Positions 1 to 6,025 of a DNA stretch of 6,233 nt are shown one piece after another. The DNA is from Tangfeifania sp. (lineage in GTDB: Bacteria; Bacteroidota; Bacteroidia; Bacteroidales; Prolixibacteraceae). Made by a program: the position numbers and the translations under genes. The DNA lies in contig JAGYMR010000167.1 of assembly GCA_018400515.1 (NCBI GenBank), positions 1-6,233 of the forward strand, written 5' to 3'. The notes under the pieces were generated by a model. That model was not told the origin of the DNA, ran no database searches, and saw only the letters and a program-made list of their open reading frames with translations. Every line of letters begins with the position of its first letter. Position 1 is the stretch's first letter.

Positions 1-536
1 GGCGCAACAAATGATCCGGGATTGTTCTTAATAAAATCTTTCTGGATGGTTTTCGTGCTTTCATACAAGGTATTTACCTGATCCATCAACTGCCGGGCTT
101 TTGCGGTATCCCCTGAAGCTTCTGCAGTACGCGCCTGCTGGTAGAGGCCCATGTATTCCTCACTCACCTCCAGGAGCCGGTTTCTCACCTGGTCGTACTC
201 ATCATGGGTGACTGAACCAGTCACTTCAACATGGCCAAGTGAATCGACCTTCCCCGAAACTGTCATGTCAGCATTTTCGACAAAGACCACGGTTTTGGCC
301 CGCTGGCCCAACACCGATAAGTAGTAATCGCCCGGCACACTGACCGCCCCTTGGAGGACGGCGATGCCATTATTGATTTCGGCCGTATCCACCGGTATCC
401 AGCGGGAAGTTCCCCGCTTTTCCAGCAAAATTTTTCCATCCGCTCCCTCCAGGTCCACAGTGATTTCAAATCCTTTTTCCTGCTGGTGACATGCCAAAAA
501 CCCAACAGTTATAATCAAAACCAAAAATTTTTTCAT
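1..536 (-). CDS. DUF4369-type lipoprotein, probable N-terminus of a TlpA/AhpC-TSA-like thiol-disulfide protein (partial, 3' end outside window)
   Basis: The frame opens at an ATG (534-536) and stays open to the window edge, giving 178 residues without a stop. The N-terminus is a lipoprotein signal: MKK, a hydrophobic stretch, then FLAC with Cys16 as the likely lipidated residue, so the protein is expected to be membrane-anchored and exported. Residues about 20-115 read like the beta-rich DUF4369 domain of Bacteroidota, with a repeated pattern of short strands (LEGADGKILLEKR, VPGDYYLSVLG, VENADMTVSGKVDS). A charged helical linker follows, and the visible part ends in DFIKNNPGSFVAP. In this family a phrase of that kind precedes a thioredoxin/AhpC-TSA fold. 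The CXXC motif that would prove a redox role lies beyond the edge, so redox function is inferred. The gene is divergent from the amidotransferase remnant. The lipoprotein call is strong, the domain call good. Confidence 0.8.
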   Translation of the reverse strand, partial: MKKFLVLIITVGFLACHQQEKGFEITVDLEGADGKILLEKRGTSRWIPVDTAEINNGIAVLQGAVSVPGDYYLSVLGQRAKTVVFVENADMTVSGKVDSLGHVEVTGSVTHDEYDQVRNRLLEVSEEYMGLYQQARTAEASGDTAKARQLMDQVNTLYESTKTIQKDFIKNNPGSFVA

Positions 537-571
537 CTGTAAAAATTTTAATTTTCCAATAAATAAAAAAT

Positions 572-600
572 TCAAATTTGACCGATGGAACCGCTCCATC
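572..600. promoter_or_regulatory. Palindrome plus small hairpin upstream of the lipoprotein gene
   Basis: A perfect 10-base palindrome (TCAAATTTGA, 572-581) lies next to a 6-bp stem GATGGA/TCCATC (584-600) with a 5-base loop. Both sit 36-64 bases upstream of the leftward lipoprotein start, where its promoter should be. No convincing TAnnTTTG -7 element was found nearby. The palindrome could be an operator. The hairpin is followed on the minus strand, after a gap, by a T-rich run and could be a weak terminator for leakage from asnB. Function is inferred from position only. Confidence 0.25.
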
Positions 601-722
601 CTTCGCTCTCATATAAAATTTTCTCCGGCGCAAGATAGAAAATCCTGTTAATTTTGAATCATTATCCGAAAGCATCTTTCAAAAATGATAAATTTGCCAT
701 TCAACAGGCCACTGAAAAGACC

Positions 723-986
723 ATGAGGAGAACAAAGACAGGAATCGTAAACAATGCAGAACCGAGCATTTCCGAATTTGCGCAGCCCCTGCAAAAGATG
801 GTGGCTGCCGCGGGAATGGAGGCGATCCTGGTTGAATATGCTGACAGTCCCGGCTTCCCTTTTAACCAGACAGACGGGGTTCTTTTAACAGGTTCTCCGC
901 AGGGCAACGATATTGTTGCGCACCACCTGCCGTGGTTTCATTGGCTGGAAATCATTAAAAAACCGGTGTTTTCGGGTTTCCTTTAA
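723..986 (+). pseudogene. Truncated class I glutamine amidotransferase (N-terminal remnant, no catalytic triad)
   Basis: From ATG 723 the 87-residue translation starts with a short strand (RRTKTGIVNNAEPSISEF) and continues with helix and strand elements (LQKMVAAAGMEAILVEYAD). The phrase DGVLLTGSPQGNDIVAHHLPWF follows, typical of class I glutamine amidotransferase domains that continue KPVFGICAGHH. Here the match holds through KPVF and then breaks into SGFL and a TAA (984-986). The Cys nucleophile and the later His/Glu pair are absent, so the product cannot hydrolyse glutamine. Intact family members are about 190-250 residues, so roughly two thirds is missing. The frame is open from TTG 654, but homology and codon context favour ATG 723. 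The end lies against the 3' end of asnB on the other strand, overlapping it by 32 bases, which points to deletion at a gene junction. The family call is firm; whether anything is expressed is unknown. Confidence 0.75.
955..986. terminator. Imperfect inverted repeat holding both convergent stop codons; possible bidirectional terminator
   Basis: TTAAA (955-959) can pair with TTTAA (982-986), and AAACC (960-964) with GGTTT (975-979). The CC at 980-981 is a bulge and ten bases form the loop. The arms carry the asnB stop (TAA on the minus strand, 955-957) and the remnant's stop (984-986). Mostly A-T pairs and no long U-run make it a weak terminator at best. The symmetry may be accidental. Confidence 0.3.
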
Positions 987-2661
987 TATCATCAAAAACG
1001 GTTCCTTTCTCATGGACAGTGCTGACCGCCCGGCCCGAGGGATCGGCATTGTTCTGGAATGCCTTGTCCCACGCCAGCGCCTCACCGGTACTGCAGGCGA
1101 TCGAAGGGACCGATGGCACACAACCGGCAGCCTGGTCGGAAGGGAAGTGTTCCGAAAAAATGGCCCGGTACATATACTCCTCCTTATTCATTGGTGTATT
1201 CACCGGGAAGCGGTAATGGGCATTGGCCATCATCTCATCGGACACCTCCCGGGCGGCAATTTTCTTGAGGGTGTCGATCCACCCGTACCCCACCCCATCG
1301 GAGAATTGCTCCTTTTGCCTCCATGCCACACTGTCCGGAAGGTATTTCTCAAACCCTTTCCGGAGGCACCACTTTTCAATCCGTCCCTCGCGGGCCATCT
1401 TCTTTTCAGGATTGAAGCGCATGGCGACATCCAGAAATTCCTTGTCGAGAAAAGGCACCCTGCCTTCCACGCCCCACGAGGCCAGGGATTTGTTTGCCCG
1501 AAGGCAATCATACAGATGCAGCCGGCTTACTTTTCTCACACTCTCTTTATGAAACTCAGCTGGGTTGGGTGCTTTATGAAAATAGAGGTAACCCCCGAAT
1601 ATCTCATCCGCTCCCTCACCCGTAAGAACCATCTTTATTCCCATCGATTTTATAAACCGGGCGACCATGTACATAGGGGTCGAAGCCCGCACCGTAGTAA
1701 CATCGAATGTCTCAATGTGATAGATCACATCCCGGATGGCATCCAGTCCTTCCTGAATGGTATAGTGGATCTCATGATGGATCGTCCCTATATGGTCGGC
1801 CACCTTGCGTGCCGCTTTCAAATCAGGAGATCCCTCCAGTCCGATCACAAATGAATGCAGCTGGGGCCACCAGGCATCTTTCTGGTCATTTTCCTCAATG
1901 CGCCTGGCGGCAAACTTTTTGGCTAGGGCCGAAGTGATCGAGGAATCGAGCCCACCGGATAAAAGAACCCCGTAAGGCACATCCGACATAAGCTGGCGGT
2001 GTACGGCATCCTCCAGAGCCTGCGACAACTCATCGATATCGGCGGGATTATCTTTTACATGCGCATAGTCCATCCAGTCGCGCGCATACCACCGCCTGAT
2101 CTCCCCGTCCTTGCTGTAAAAATAGTGCCCCGGAGGAAACGCTTCAATCTTTTTGCAGTATCCCTCCAGCGCCTTCAGTTCGGAAGCAACAAAATAATTC
2201 CCATGTTCATCCCACCCCTGATAAAGCGGAATGATCCCGATATGATCGCGGGCGATCAACCACGCATCTTCCGCTTCATCATAAAGCGCAAAAGCAAAAA
2301 TACCATTCAGGTCTTCCAGGAATTTTTCCCGCTTTTCGTGGTAAAGAGCCAGAATAACCTCACAGTCAGATCCTGTCAAAAATTCATACCGGTTTTCAAA
2401 CATTTTTCTTATCTCCCTGTGATTGTAAATTTCCCCGTTTACACCAAGGATACGTTTCCCGTCTTTGCTGTACAATGGCTGACCGCCTGATTCGGGATCC
2501 ACAATGGACAACCGCTCGTGAGCGATAATCGCCTTCTCTCCGCAATAAATTCCCGACCAGTCGGGGCCGCGGTGACGCAGCTTCCGGACCATCTCAAGCA
2601 CCCGCGGACGCAACTGCTGCGAACCGGTTTTTAAATCGAATGCACAAACAATTCCACACAT
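955..2661 (-). CDS. asnB: Asparagine synthetase B, glutamine-hydrolysing, with an extended C-terminus
   Basis: This 568-residue protein makes asparagine from aspartate, ATP and glutamine in the cytoplasm. The N-terminal class II amidotransferase domain (about 1-200) begins MCGIV, so Cys2 becomes the N-terminal nucleophile. It also has the glutamine-site elements RHRGPD (29-34), HERLSI (48-53), NGEIYN (75-80) and Asp99. The synthetase domain carries the PP-loop SGGLDSS (235-241), GEGADEIFGGY (348-358) and EGRVPFLD (399-406), and ends with the family phrases VPSIACSTGEALAWDKAF and DPSGRAVSTVH (to 550). E. coli AsnB has about 554 residues and ends close to that point, so the last 18 or so residues here (TVFDDIKGNPKTPVF and just before) look like read-through into the flanking amidotransferase remnant. 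All visible catalytic residues are intact and the enzyme should work. A good Bacteroidota-type promoter lies 33 bases upstream. The start codon is fixed because Cys must be residue 2. Confidence 0.96.
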   Translation of the reverse strand: MCGIVCAFDLKTGSQQLRPRVLEMVRKLRHRGPDWSGIYCGEKAIIAHERLSIVDPESGGQPLYSKDGKRILGVNGEIYNHREIRKMFENRYEFLTGSDCEVILALYHEKREKFLEDLNGIFAFALYDEAEDAWLIARDHIGIIPLYQGWDEHGNYFVASELKALEGYCKKIEAFPPGHYFYSKDGEIRRWYARDWMDYAHVKDNPADIDELSQALEDAVHRQLMSDVPYGVLLSGGLDSSITSALAKKFAARRIEENDQKDAWWPQLHSFVIGLEGSPDLKAARKVADHIGTIHHEIHYTIQEGLDAIRDVIYHIETFDVTTVRASTPMYMVARFIKSMGIKMVLTGEGADEIFGGYLYFHKAPNPAEFHKESVRKVSRLHLYDCLRANKSLASWGVEGRVPFLDKEFLDVAMRFNPEKKMAREGRIEKWCLRKGFEKYLPDSVAWRQKEQFSDGVGYGWIDTLKKIAAREVSDEMMANAHYRFPVNTPMNKEEYMYRAIFSEHFPSDQAAGCVPSVPSIACSTGEALAWDKAFQNNADPSGRAVSTVHEKGTVFDDIKGNPKTPVF

Positions 2662-2693
2662 AAAGAAAATTTTTATTCAACAAATATTTTTGT

Positions 2694-2723
2694 CAAATCT
2701 ATACAATTTGATTGAAATACAAA
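2694..2723 (-). promoter_or_regulatory. Bacteroidota-type promoter of asnB
   Basis: Read on the minus strand, TTTG (2720-2723) is followed by 18 bases and then TAGATTTG (2694-2701). This fits the known Bacteroidota vegetative consensus, TTTG about 19 bases before TAnnTTTG. Transcription would begin near 2687, leaving an A/T-rich leader of about 25 bases before the asnB ATG and no GGAGG-like ribosome site. That is normal in this phylum. The call rests on consensus match and position. Confidence 0.65.
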
Positions 2724-2841
2724 ATATTTTATTTCATTTTTCTTGAAAATTTAATATTTTTTATACAAATATCCAAATTTTGGTATAGTTTAAAAATAGG
2801 GTATTTTTTTCTTTCATAAAATTTTTGTGTAAATTGAAAAG

Positions 2842-2958
2842 CGGTCTTGCCGAAAATGTTCCACCGGGACTTTCTTTTGGAAGGAGGCATGTTTTGCCCG
2901 GAGGCAACGAACGAAAAAGCCTGCCATTTAAACAGGTTCGGTGCATTTCAGGAACATT
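2842..2958 (+). other. Foldable segment, possible structured 5' leader or small RNA upstream of the DUF302 gene
   Basis: An outer stem AATGTTCC (2855-2862)/GGAACATT (2951-2958) encloses two arms. The first is CCGGG (2864-2868)/CCCGG (2897-2901), which itself holds CTTTC/GGAAG (2870-2874 with 2879-2883) around a TTTT loop. The second is CGAAC (2908-2912)/GTTCG (2936-2940), with CCTG/CAGG nested inside. A small CGG/CCG hairpin (2842-2852) lies just before. Together these could form a three-way junction, but each stem is short and such nesting can arise by chance. There is also a 7-base direct repeat GGAGGCA (2883-2889 and 2900-2906). No match to a known riboswitch class was recognised. Strand is assumed from the downstream gene. 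Confidence 0.3.
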
Positions 2959-3038
2959 CTGCTGCAAAAAACCGAAAAAAAACTGAACGGAAAATCCATT
3001 TTTTTGTTACAGAAAGAAAATAACTAAAAAAAAGCAAC

Positions 3039-3434
3039 ATGAACTATTTTATCAGTACTGTTTTAAAAGGGAAGGGTTTTGACGAAACCCTTGAAACCGT
3101 GAAAGCTGAACTTGGTAAAGAGGGGTTCGGCATCCCTTCGGAAGTTGATATGCAGGATACCTTCAAAAAGAAAATGGACGTTGATTTCAGAAAATACCGG
3201 ATTCTGGGAGCCTGCAACCCCTCTTATGCCCACAAAGCGGTATTAAGTGAAAAAAACATTGGCGTATTGCTGCCCTGCAGCGTTGTGGTCCAGGAACTTG
3301 AAAACGGCGCCATTGAAGTAGCTGCTGTTGATGCGCTGACCTCCATGGCGGGTGTGAAAAATCCCACCGTTCAGGAAGTGGCGACAGAAATTAGTGCCCG
3401 GCTTGAAAGAGTGATTGGAAATCTGGGGGATTAA
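3039..3434 (+). CDS. DUF302 family protein
   Basis: This 131-residue, probably cytoplasmic protein has no signal peptide or membrane segment. It matches the DUF302 pattern: an N-terminal strand and a long helix (GFDETLETVKAELGKEGFGIPSEVDM, about 12-38). Next come the family's most conserved stretches, YRILGACNP (53-61) and the Pro/Cys strand IGVLLPCSVVV (74-84), then AAVDALTSM (95-103) and a C-terminal amphipathic helix. Cys59 and Cys80 lie in these core motifs. DUF302 proteins have an alpha/beta fold of unsettled biochemical role, so no activity is assigned. The gene stands alone, 377 bases from divergent asnB and 215 bases before the carotenoid genes. The leader is A-rich without a GGAGG site; ATG 3039 gives the normal family N-terminus. 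Codon use looks like that of its neighbours. Confidence 0.9.
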   Translation: MNYFISTVLKGKGFDETLETVKAELGKEGFGIPSEVDMQDTFKKKMDVDFRKYRILGACNPSYAHKAVLSEKNIGVLLPCSVVVQELENGAIEVAAVDALTSMAGVKNPTVQEVATEISARLERVIGNLGD

Positions 3435-3450
3435 GGCAAAAATAATCCCC
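3426..3450 (+). terminator. Hairpin overlapping the DUF302 stop codon; possible terminator
   Basis: GGGGATTA (3426-3433) and TAATCCCC (3443-3450) form a perfect 8-bp stem with a 9-base loop. The stem includes the TAA stop (3432-3434). A competing stem uses the same CCCC (3447-3450) with GGGG (3455-3458). No U-tract follows (GCCTGGGGG), so it is not a standard intrinsic terminator; it could slow 3' decay or act as a switch between two folds. Confidence 0.4.
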
Positions 3451-3503
3451 GCCTGGGGGTCCGCCAAATAAAGTTCCAGACCATCCGGCCAATACCCCCG
3501 GGG

Positions 3504-3569
3504 AAGCATTTGGCTGAAACAATTGATTGTCAGCGGCTGCAAAAATTCCGTCAATAGCAGGAAATGCTT
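3504..3569. repeat. Nested inverted repeats in the spacer before the carotenoid operon
   Basis: AAGCATTT (3504-3511) and AAATGCTT (3562-3569) are perfect 8-base inverted copies 50 bases apart. Inside lies a second stem, GCTG-AA-ACAAT with ATTGT-CAGC (3513-3534). A neighbouring arm, GCCAA (3488-3492)/TTGGC (3510-3514), would compete with the outer one. The spacer 3435-3649 otherwise shows no supportable gene. Function is unknown; it could be a structured RNA or remains of an older element. Confidence 0.3.
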
Positions 3570-3594
3570 GCAGGGCCCGTGGTTTTTCATCTCG

Positions 3595-3624
3595 TTGGGA
3601 CAGAGATCCCAAAAATTAACTTTA
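3595..3624 (+). promoter_or_regulatory. Candidate promoter of the carotenoid operon with an operator-like dyad
   Basis: TTG (3595-3597), 19 bases, then TAACTTTA (3617-3624) resembles the Bacteroidota promoter with one mismatch in the TAnnTTTG element. The spacer holds a perfect dyad TTGGGA-N6-TCCCAA (3595-3612) that overlaps the -33 element, a usual place for a repressor site. An overlapping alternative stem, ATCTC (3589-3593)/GAGAT (3603-3607), also exists. Transcription would start near 3631, giving a leader of roughly 10-20 bases. Both calls are inferred from pattern and place. Confidence 0.45.
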
Positions 3625-3649
3625 AATTAGCAGCCAAAATGAAAGGCCA

Positions 3650-4300
3650 TTGATACAAAAAAAAGAGACATACGCCACGGCATTTTTAATCCTTTTTTTT
3701 CTGGTGGGCATTGCCGGATTTCTTATTCCTGAAACCCGTTTGTTTTTTGTTCAACTTACTCCCCTGGCCCTGTTATTAAGTGCCGTTGTTTTAATACTTT
3801 TCCATGCTCCCCGGATGGATCTGGGTATCGCAGCTATTTTTCTGATCATCTTCTTTATTTCGTTTATGGCGGAGGCTATTGGTGTTAGCACCGGAGTGAT
3901 CTTCGGAGAGTACACCTATGGTAAAGGACTGGGAATCAAAATACTGAAAACTCCTGTCCTGATTGGCCTCAACTGGTTTATGCTTGTTTATTGCACCAAG
4001 GTAATTGCTGACCGGATCTCGTCCAATAAAACCGTCCGGCTTCTTGTTGCCCCTTTGCTGATGGTCGGGTACGACCTCCTGCTCGAACAGGCTGCTCCGC
4101 TGCTGGATATGTGGTCATGGGCGGGGGGAAAAATCCCTCCCCAAAATTATGCGGCCTGGTTCCTCCTGGCTTTTCTGTTTCACCTGTTGATCCGGAAGTA
4201 CACCCCTGACTTTAAAAATCCCCTGGCAGCCCCGGTTTTCATTATTCAGTTTCTGTTTTTTGGTACTATTGTCATCTTTTTTGCGTTCAACAATTCATGA
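3650..4300 (+). CDS. Carotenoid biosynthesis membrane protein, DUF422/CruF-like carotenoid 1',2'-hydratase
   Basis: This 216-residue protein has about seven hydrophobic segments (near 8-25, 32-51, 58-77, 100-120, 128-148, 168-183 and 192-212), so it sits in the inner membrane. Its loops carry the DUF422 signature: AEAIGVSTGVIFGEYTYG (74-91), PVLIGLNW (102-109), YDLLLEQ (141-147), then WSWAGG and PPQNYAAWF (155-171). Characterised members (CruF in Deinococcus and cyanobacteria, and the bacterioruberin-pathway hydratase) add water across the terminal 1',2' double bond of a linear carotenoid end, creating the tertiary hydroxyl that is later glycosylated. The start is uncertain: TTG 3650 follows AAAGG closely, and a stop at 3623 blocks any in-frame ATG. 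An out-of-frame ATG at 3639 would join this frame if one A were added in ATGAAAGG. The end overlaps the acyltransferase start by four bases (ATGA). Family call is strong; exact reaction and substrate are inferred. Confidence 0.85.
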   Translation: MIQKKETYATAFLILFFLVGIAGFLIPETRLFFVQLTPLALLLSAVVLILFHAPRMDLGIAAIFLIIFFISFMAEAIGVSTGVIFGEYTYGKGLGIKILKTPVLIGLNWFMLVYCTKVIADRISSNKTVRLLVAPLLMVGYDLLLEQAAPLLDMWSWAGGKIPPQNYAAWFLLAFLFHLLIRKYTPDFKNPLAAPVFIIQFLFFGTIVIFFAFNNS

Positions 4301-4917
4301 TTAAGGCAAAACATCACTGGTTTCTGTATCCATTTTTGGAGAATTACGGATGGATCCGGATGAACATCCATTTTAACCAGATTTTTATGTCCGGAACAAT
4401 TGCCTCCCCCCACCGGCCCTTTTTGGTGATTGCCAACCATTTCAGCTGGTGGGACGGATTTTTCATCGCTTCGCTGAATAAAAAAAAGTTCCAAAAGCGG
4501 CTTCACATCATGATGGAGGAAAAGCAACTCCTTCAAAATAAAATTCTGAACTACGGAGGCATTTTTTCCATCAAAAAATTTTCGCGCGATGAAATCAGGT
4601 CGTTGCAATATACGGTGGAATTGCTGAAAAATCCTGAAAATATGGTTGGCCTGTTTCCCCAGGGAAAATTCGAATCGAGTTACCAGCATCCCCTGCATTT
4701 TGAAAAAGGACTCTGCTGGATCCTGAAAAAGGTGCAAAATGAAATACAACTGGTTTTCGTGGCCAACCAGGTGGAATACTTTGATTCAGTAAAACCCAAC
4801 CTCTTCTGCTACTATAAAGATTATGACCCTTCGGGCAAATCCCTTTCAGCCATTGAAAAGGATTACAACCAATTTTTTGAATCCTGTTACAAAAAAAACC
4901 ACTTAAAACAGAAATGA
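4297..4917 (+). CDS. PlsC-type acyltransferase, probably acylating a carotenoid glycoside (CruD-like role)
   Basis: This 206-residue protein belongs to the lysophosphatidate acyltransferase (PlsC) superfamily. Block I is NHFSWWD, giving the HX4D catalytic pair His48/Asp53. Block II is GGIFSIKK (87-94). Block III reads LFPQGKFES (119-127), so the usual FPEG glutamate is a glutamine. Block IV is QLVFVANQVEYF (151-162). No clear membrane helix is present, so it is probably peripheral on the inner face of the membrane. Superfamily members move a fatty acyl group from acyl-ACP or acyl-CoA to a hydroxyl. Because it lies between a carotenoid hydratase and a CrtQ-like glycosyltransferase, with a 4-base overlap upstream and a 1-base gap downstream, the likely acceptor is a carotenoid sugar, as for CruD of green sulfur bacteria. 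Lipid A or phospholipid roles cannot be excluded from sequence alone. Confidence 0.85.
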   Translation: MIKAKHHWFLYPFLENYGWIRMNIHFNQIFMSGTIASPHRPFLVIANHFSWWDGFFIASLNKKKFQKRLHIMMEEKQLLQNKILNYGGIFSIKKFSRDEIRSLQYTVELLKNPENMVGLFPQGKFESSYQHPLHFEKGLCWILKKVQNEIQLVFVANQVEYFDSVKPNLFCYYKDYDPSGKSLSAIEKDYNQFFESCYKKNHLKQK

Positions 4918-4918
4918 T

Positions 4919-6025
4919 TTGACAATCATCGGCTATATCGTTGTTGCGTTCTTTGCCCTTCGCTTTTTGGCAGCAATGGCCAATCTGCTGTTTTCGCCGG
5001 TCCTGAAGAAACAGCGGCCAAAGGAGACCCCCCTTGTTTCGGTACTCATTCCTGCCCGTAACGAAGAAAAAAACATCCCGCATATTTTATCCGATTTAAA
5101 GGATCAGTCCTATCAAAACATTGAGGTCATTGTCTATAATGATCAATCGGAAGACCGGACGCGGGAAGTGGCTGGTGCATTCTCAAAAACCGACCAACGT
5201 TTCCGGCTGATGGATGCTCCCGGGCTTCCCCGGGGATGGGTCGGAAAAAATTATGCATGCCATCAGCTTGCCGGCCAGGCCTCGGGTGACTTCTTCCTGT
5301 TCCTCGATGCCGATGTCAGGATCGGCCCGGGAATTATTGAAAGCTCGCTGGCACAAATGGAAAAACATCAACTAAAGCTGCTTTCGATCTTTCCCCAACA
5401 AATCATGAAAAGCCTGAGTGAAAGAATAACGGTTCCGGTCATGAACAGTATCCTGCTTTCGCTCCTTCCCCTCATTCTTACCCGGCTGAGCTCAAGACCT
5501 TCGCTGGCAGCCGCCAACGGACAGTTCATGCTCTTTGAAAGCGCCTCCTATTTAAGTCTCCGGCCCCACGAGAAAGCCAAAAATGAACCCGTGGAGGACA
5601 TTTTCATTGCCCGCCTGTATAAAAGAAAAGGATTGAAAATGCAGTGCATGACAGGAAACGACACCATCCGCTGCAGGATGTACCGCGGACTCCGGGATTC
5701 CCTGAATGGTTTGGCCCGAAGTGTGGCCGGATTTTTCGGCGGCAGTTATCTCCTGGCTTTTTTTTATTGGCTTGCAGGTACTTTTGGCATTTTTGCCGTG
5801 GCCTTTTTCCTGCCGCTTTTTTACCTCTGTTTAACAGGAGGTTTTATTATCGCCCTGACCATCGCTTTTTCAATGGCAAGCCGCCAACCGGTCCTGCAGA
5901 ATTTAATTCTTGCTCCTCCCCGCCAACTTTTGCTCGGAGCAATTGTTATATTGGCATACTACTATAAAAAGGCAAAAAAGATCCAATGGAAAGGAAGAAA
6001 TGTAGTCTCGTTGTTCTGTTTTTGA
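4919..6025 (+). CDS. Family 2 glycosyltransferase, CrtQ/CruC/CruG-like, probable carotenoid glycosyltransferase
   Basis: This 368-residue membrane enzyme has an N-terminal helix (about 3-24), a GT-A catalytic domain and several C-terminal helices (about 272-350). GT2 motifs are VSVLIPARNEEKNI (40-53), YNDQSEDRT with Asp75 for nucleotide binding, the metal-binding DAD (130-132), ANGQFMLF (199-206), the base-bearing ED at 226-227 and RMYRGL (253-258). LPRGWVGKNYACHQLA (103-118) and the closing WKGR (357-360) mark the subgroup with CrtQ, HpnB-like proteins and cyanobacterial CruG. It likely transfers a sugar from a nucleotide sugar to the hydroxylated carotenoid; sugar type is unknown. TTG 4919 is the best start, since a stop lies at 4904 and the first in-frame ATG (4976) would lose most of the first helix. 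An out-of-frame ATG (4914) overlaps the upstream stop and would enter this frame with one more T. The 3' end overlaps the next gene by 40 bases. Confidence 0.87.
   Translation: MTIIGYIVVAFFALRFLAAMANLLFSPVLKKQRPKETPLVSVLIPARNEEKNIPHILSDLKDQSYQNIEVIVYNDQSEDRTREVAGAFSKTDQRFRLMDAPGLPRGWVGKNYACHQLAGQASGDFFLFLDADVRIGPGIIESSLAQMEKHQLKLLSIFPQQIMKSLSERITVPVMNSILLSLLPLILTRLSSRPSLAAANGQFMLFESASYLSLRPHEKAKNEPVEDIFIARLYKRKGLKMQCMTGNDTIRCRMYRGLRDSLNGLARSVAGFFGGSYLLAFFYWLAGTFGIFAVAFFLPLFYLCLTGGFIIALTIAFSMASRQPVLQNLILAPPRQLLLGAIVILAYYYKKAKKIQWKGRNVVSLFCF

Larger units (their letters stand above)
2662..3038. other. 377-base spacer between asnB and the DUF302 gene
   Basis: The left half (about 2662-2840) is strongly AT-rich and holds the asnB promoter. 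The right half (about 2841-2965) has much higher GC and several inverted repeats, listed separately. The last 70 bases are A-rich and run into the DUF302 start, with no clear TAnnTTTG element for that gene. No protein gene was found that could be supported. The short frame at 2889-3023 and the antisense one at 2761-2967 have low-complexity or unconvincing translations. Confidence 0.6.

Noticed and set aside
913..1854. Long plus-strand open frame of 313 codons opposite asnB
   Set aside because: It is antisense to the well-conserved asnB coding sequence, and its translation shows no domain pattern. Only its first bases overlap the amidotransferase remnant, in a different frame.
1999..2490. Second plus-strand open frame opposite the asnB amidotransferase domain
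   Set aside because: It mirrors asnB codons and has no recognisable motif, signal or ribosome site.
2761..2967. Minus-strand 68-codon frame upstream of asnB
   Set aside because: It lies in AT-rich promoter-side DNA and its translation has no family features or plausible ribosome site.
2889..3023. 44-codon frame just before the DUF302 gene, with AAGGAGG one base from its ATG
   Set aside because: The spacing is too short for a working ribosome site, the translation becomes lysine/arginine-rich over A-rich DNA, and the segment overlaps the foldable region.
3243..3612. Minus-strand frames covering the end of the DUF302 gene and the following spacer
   Set aside because: They are partly antisense to the conserved DUF302 core, and no known protein pattern could be recognised in the spacer portion.
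4246..5083. Minus-strand frames opposite the acyltransferase and glycosyltransferase
   Set aside because: They are shadows of conserved genes whose motifs are clear on the plus strand.
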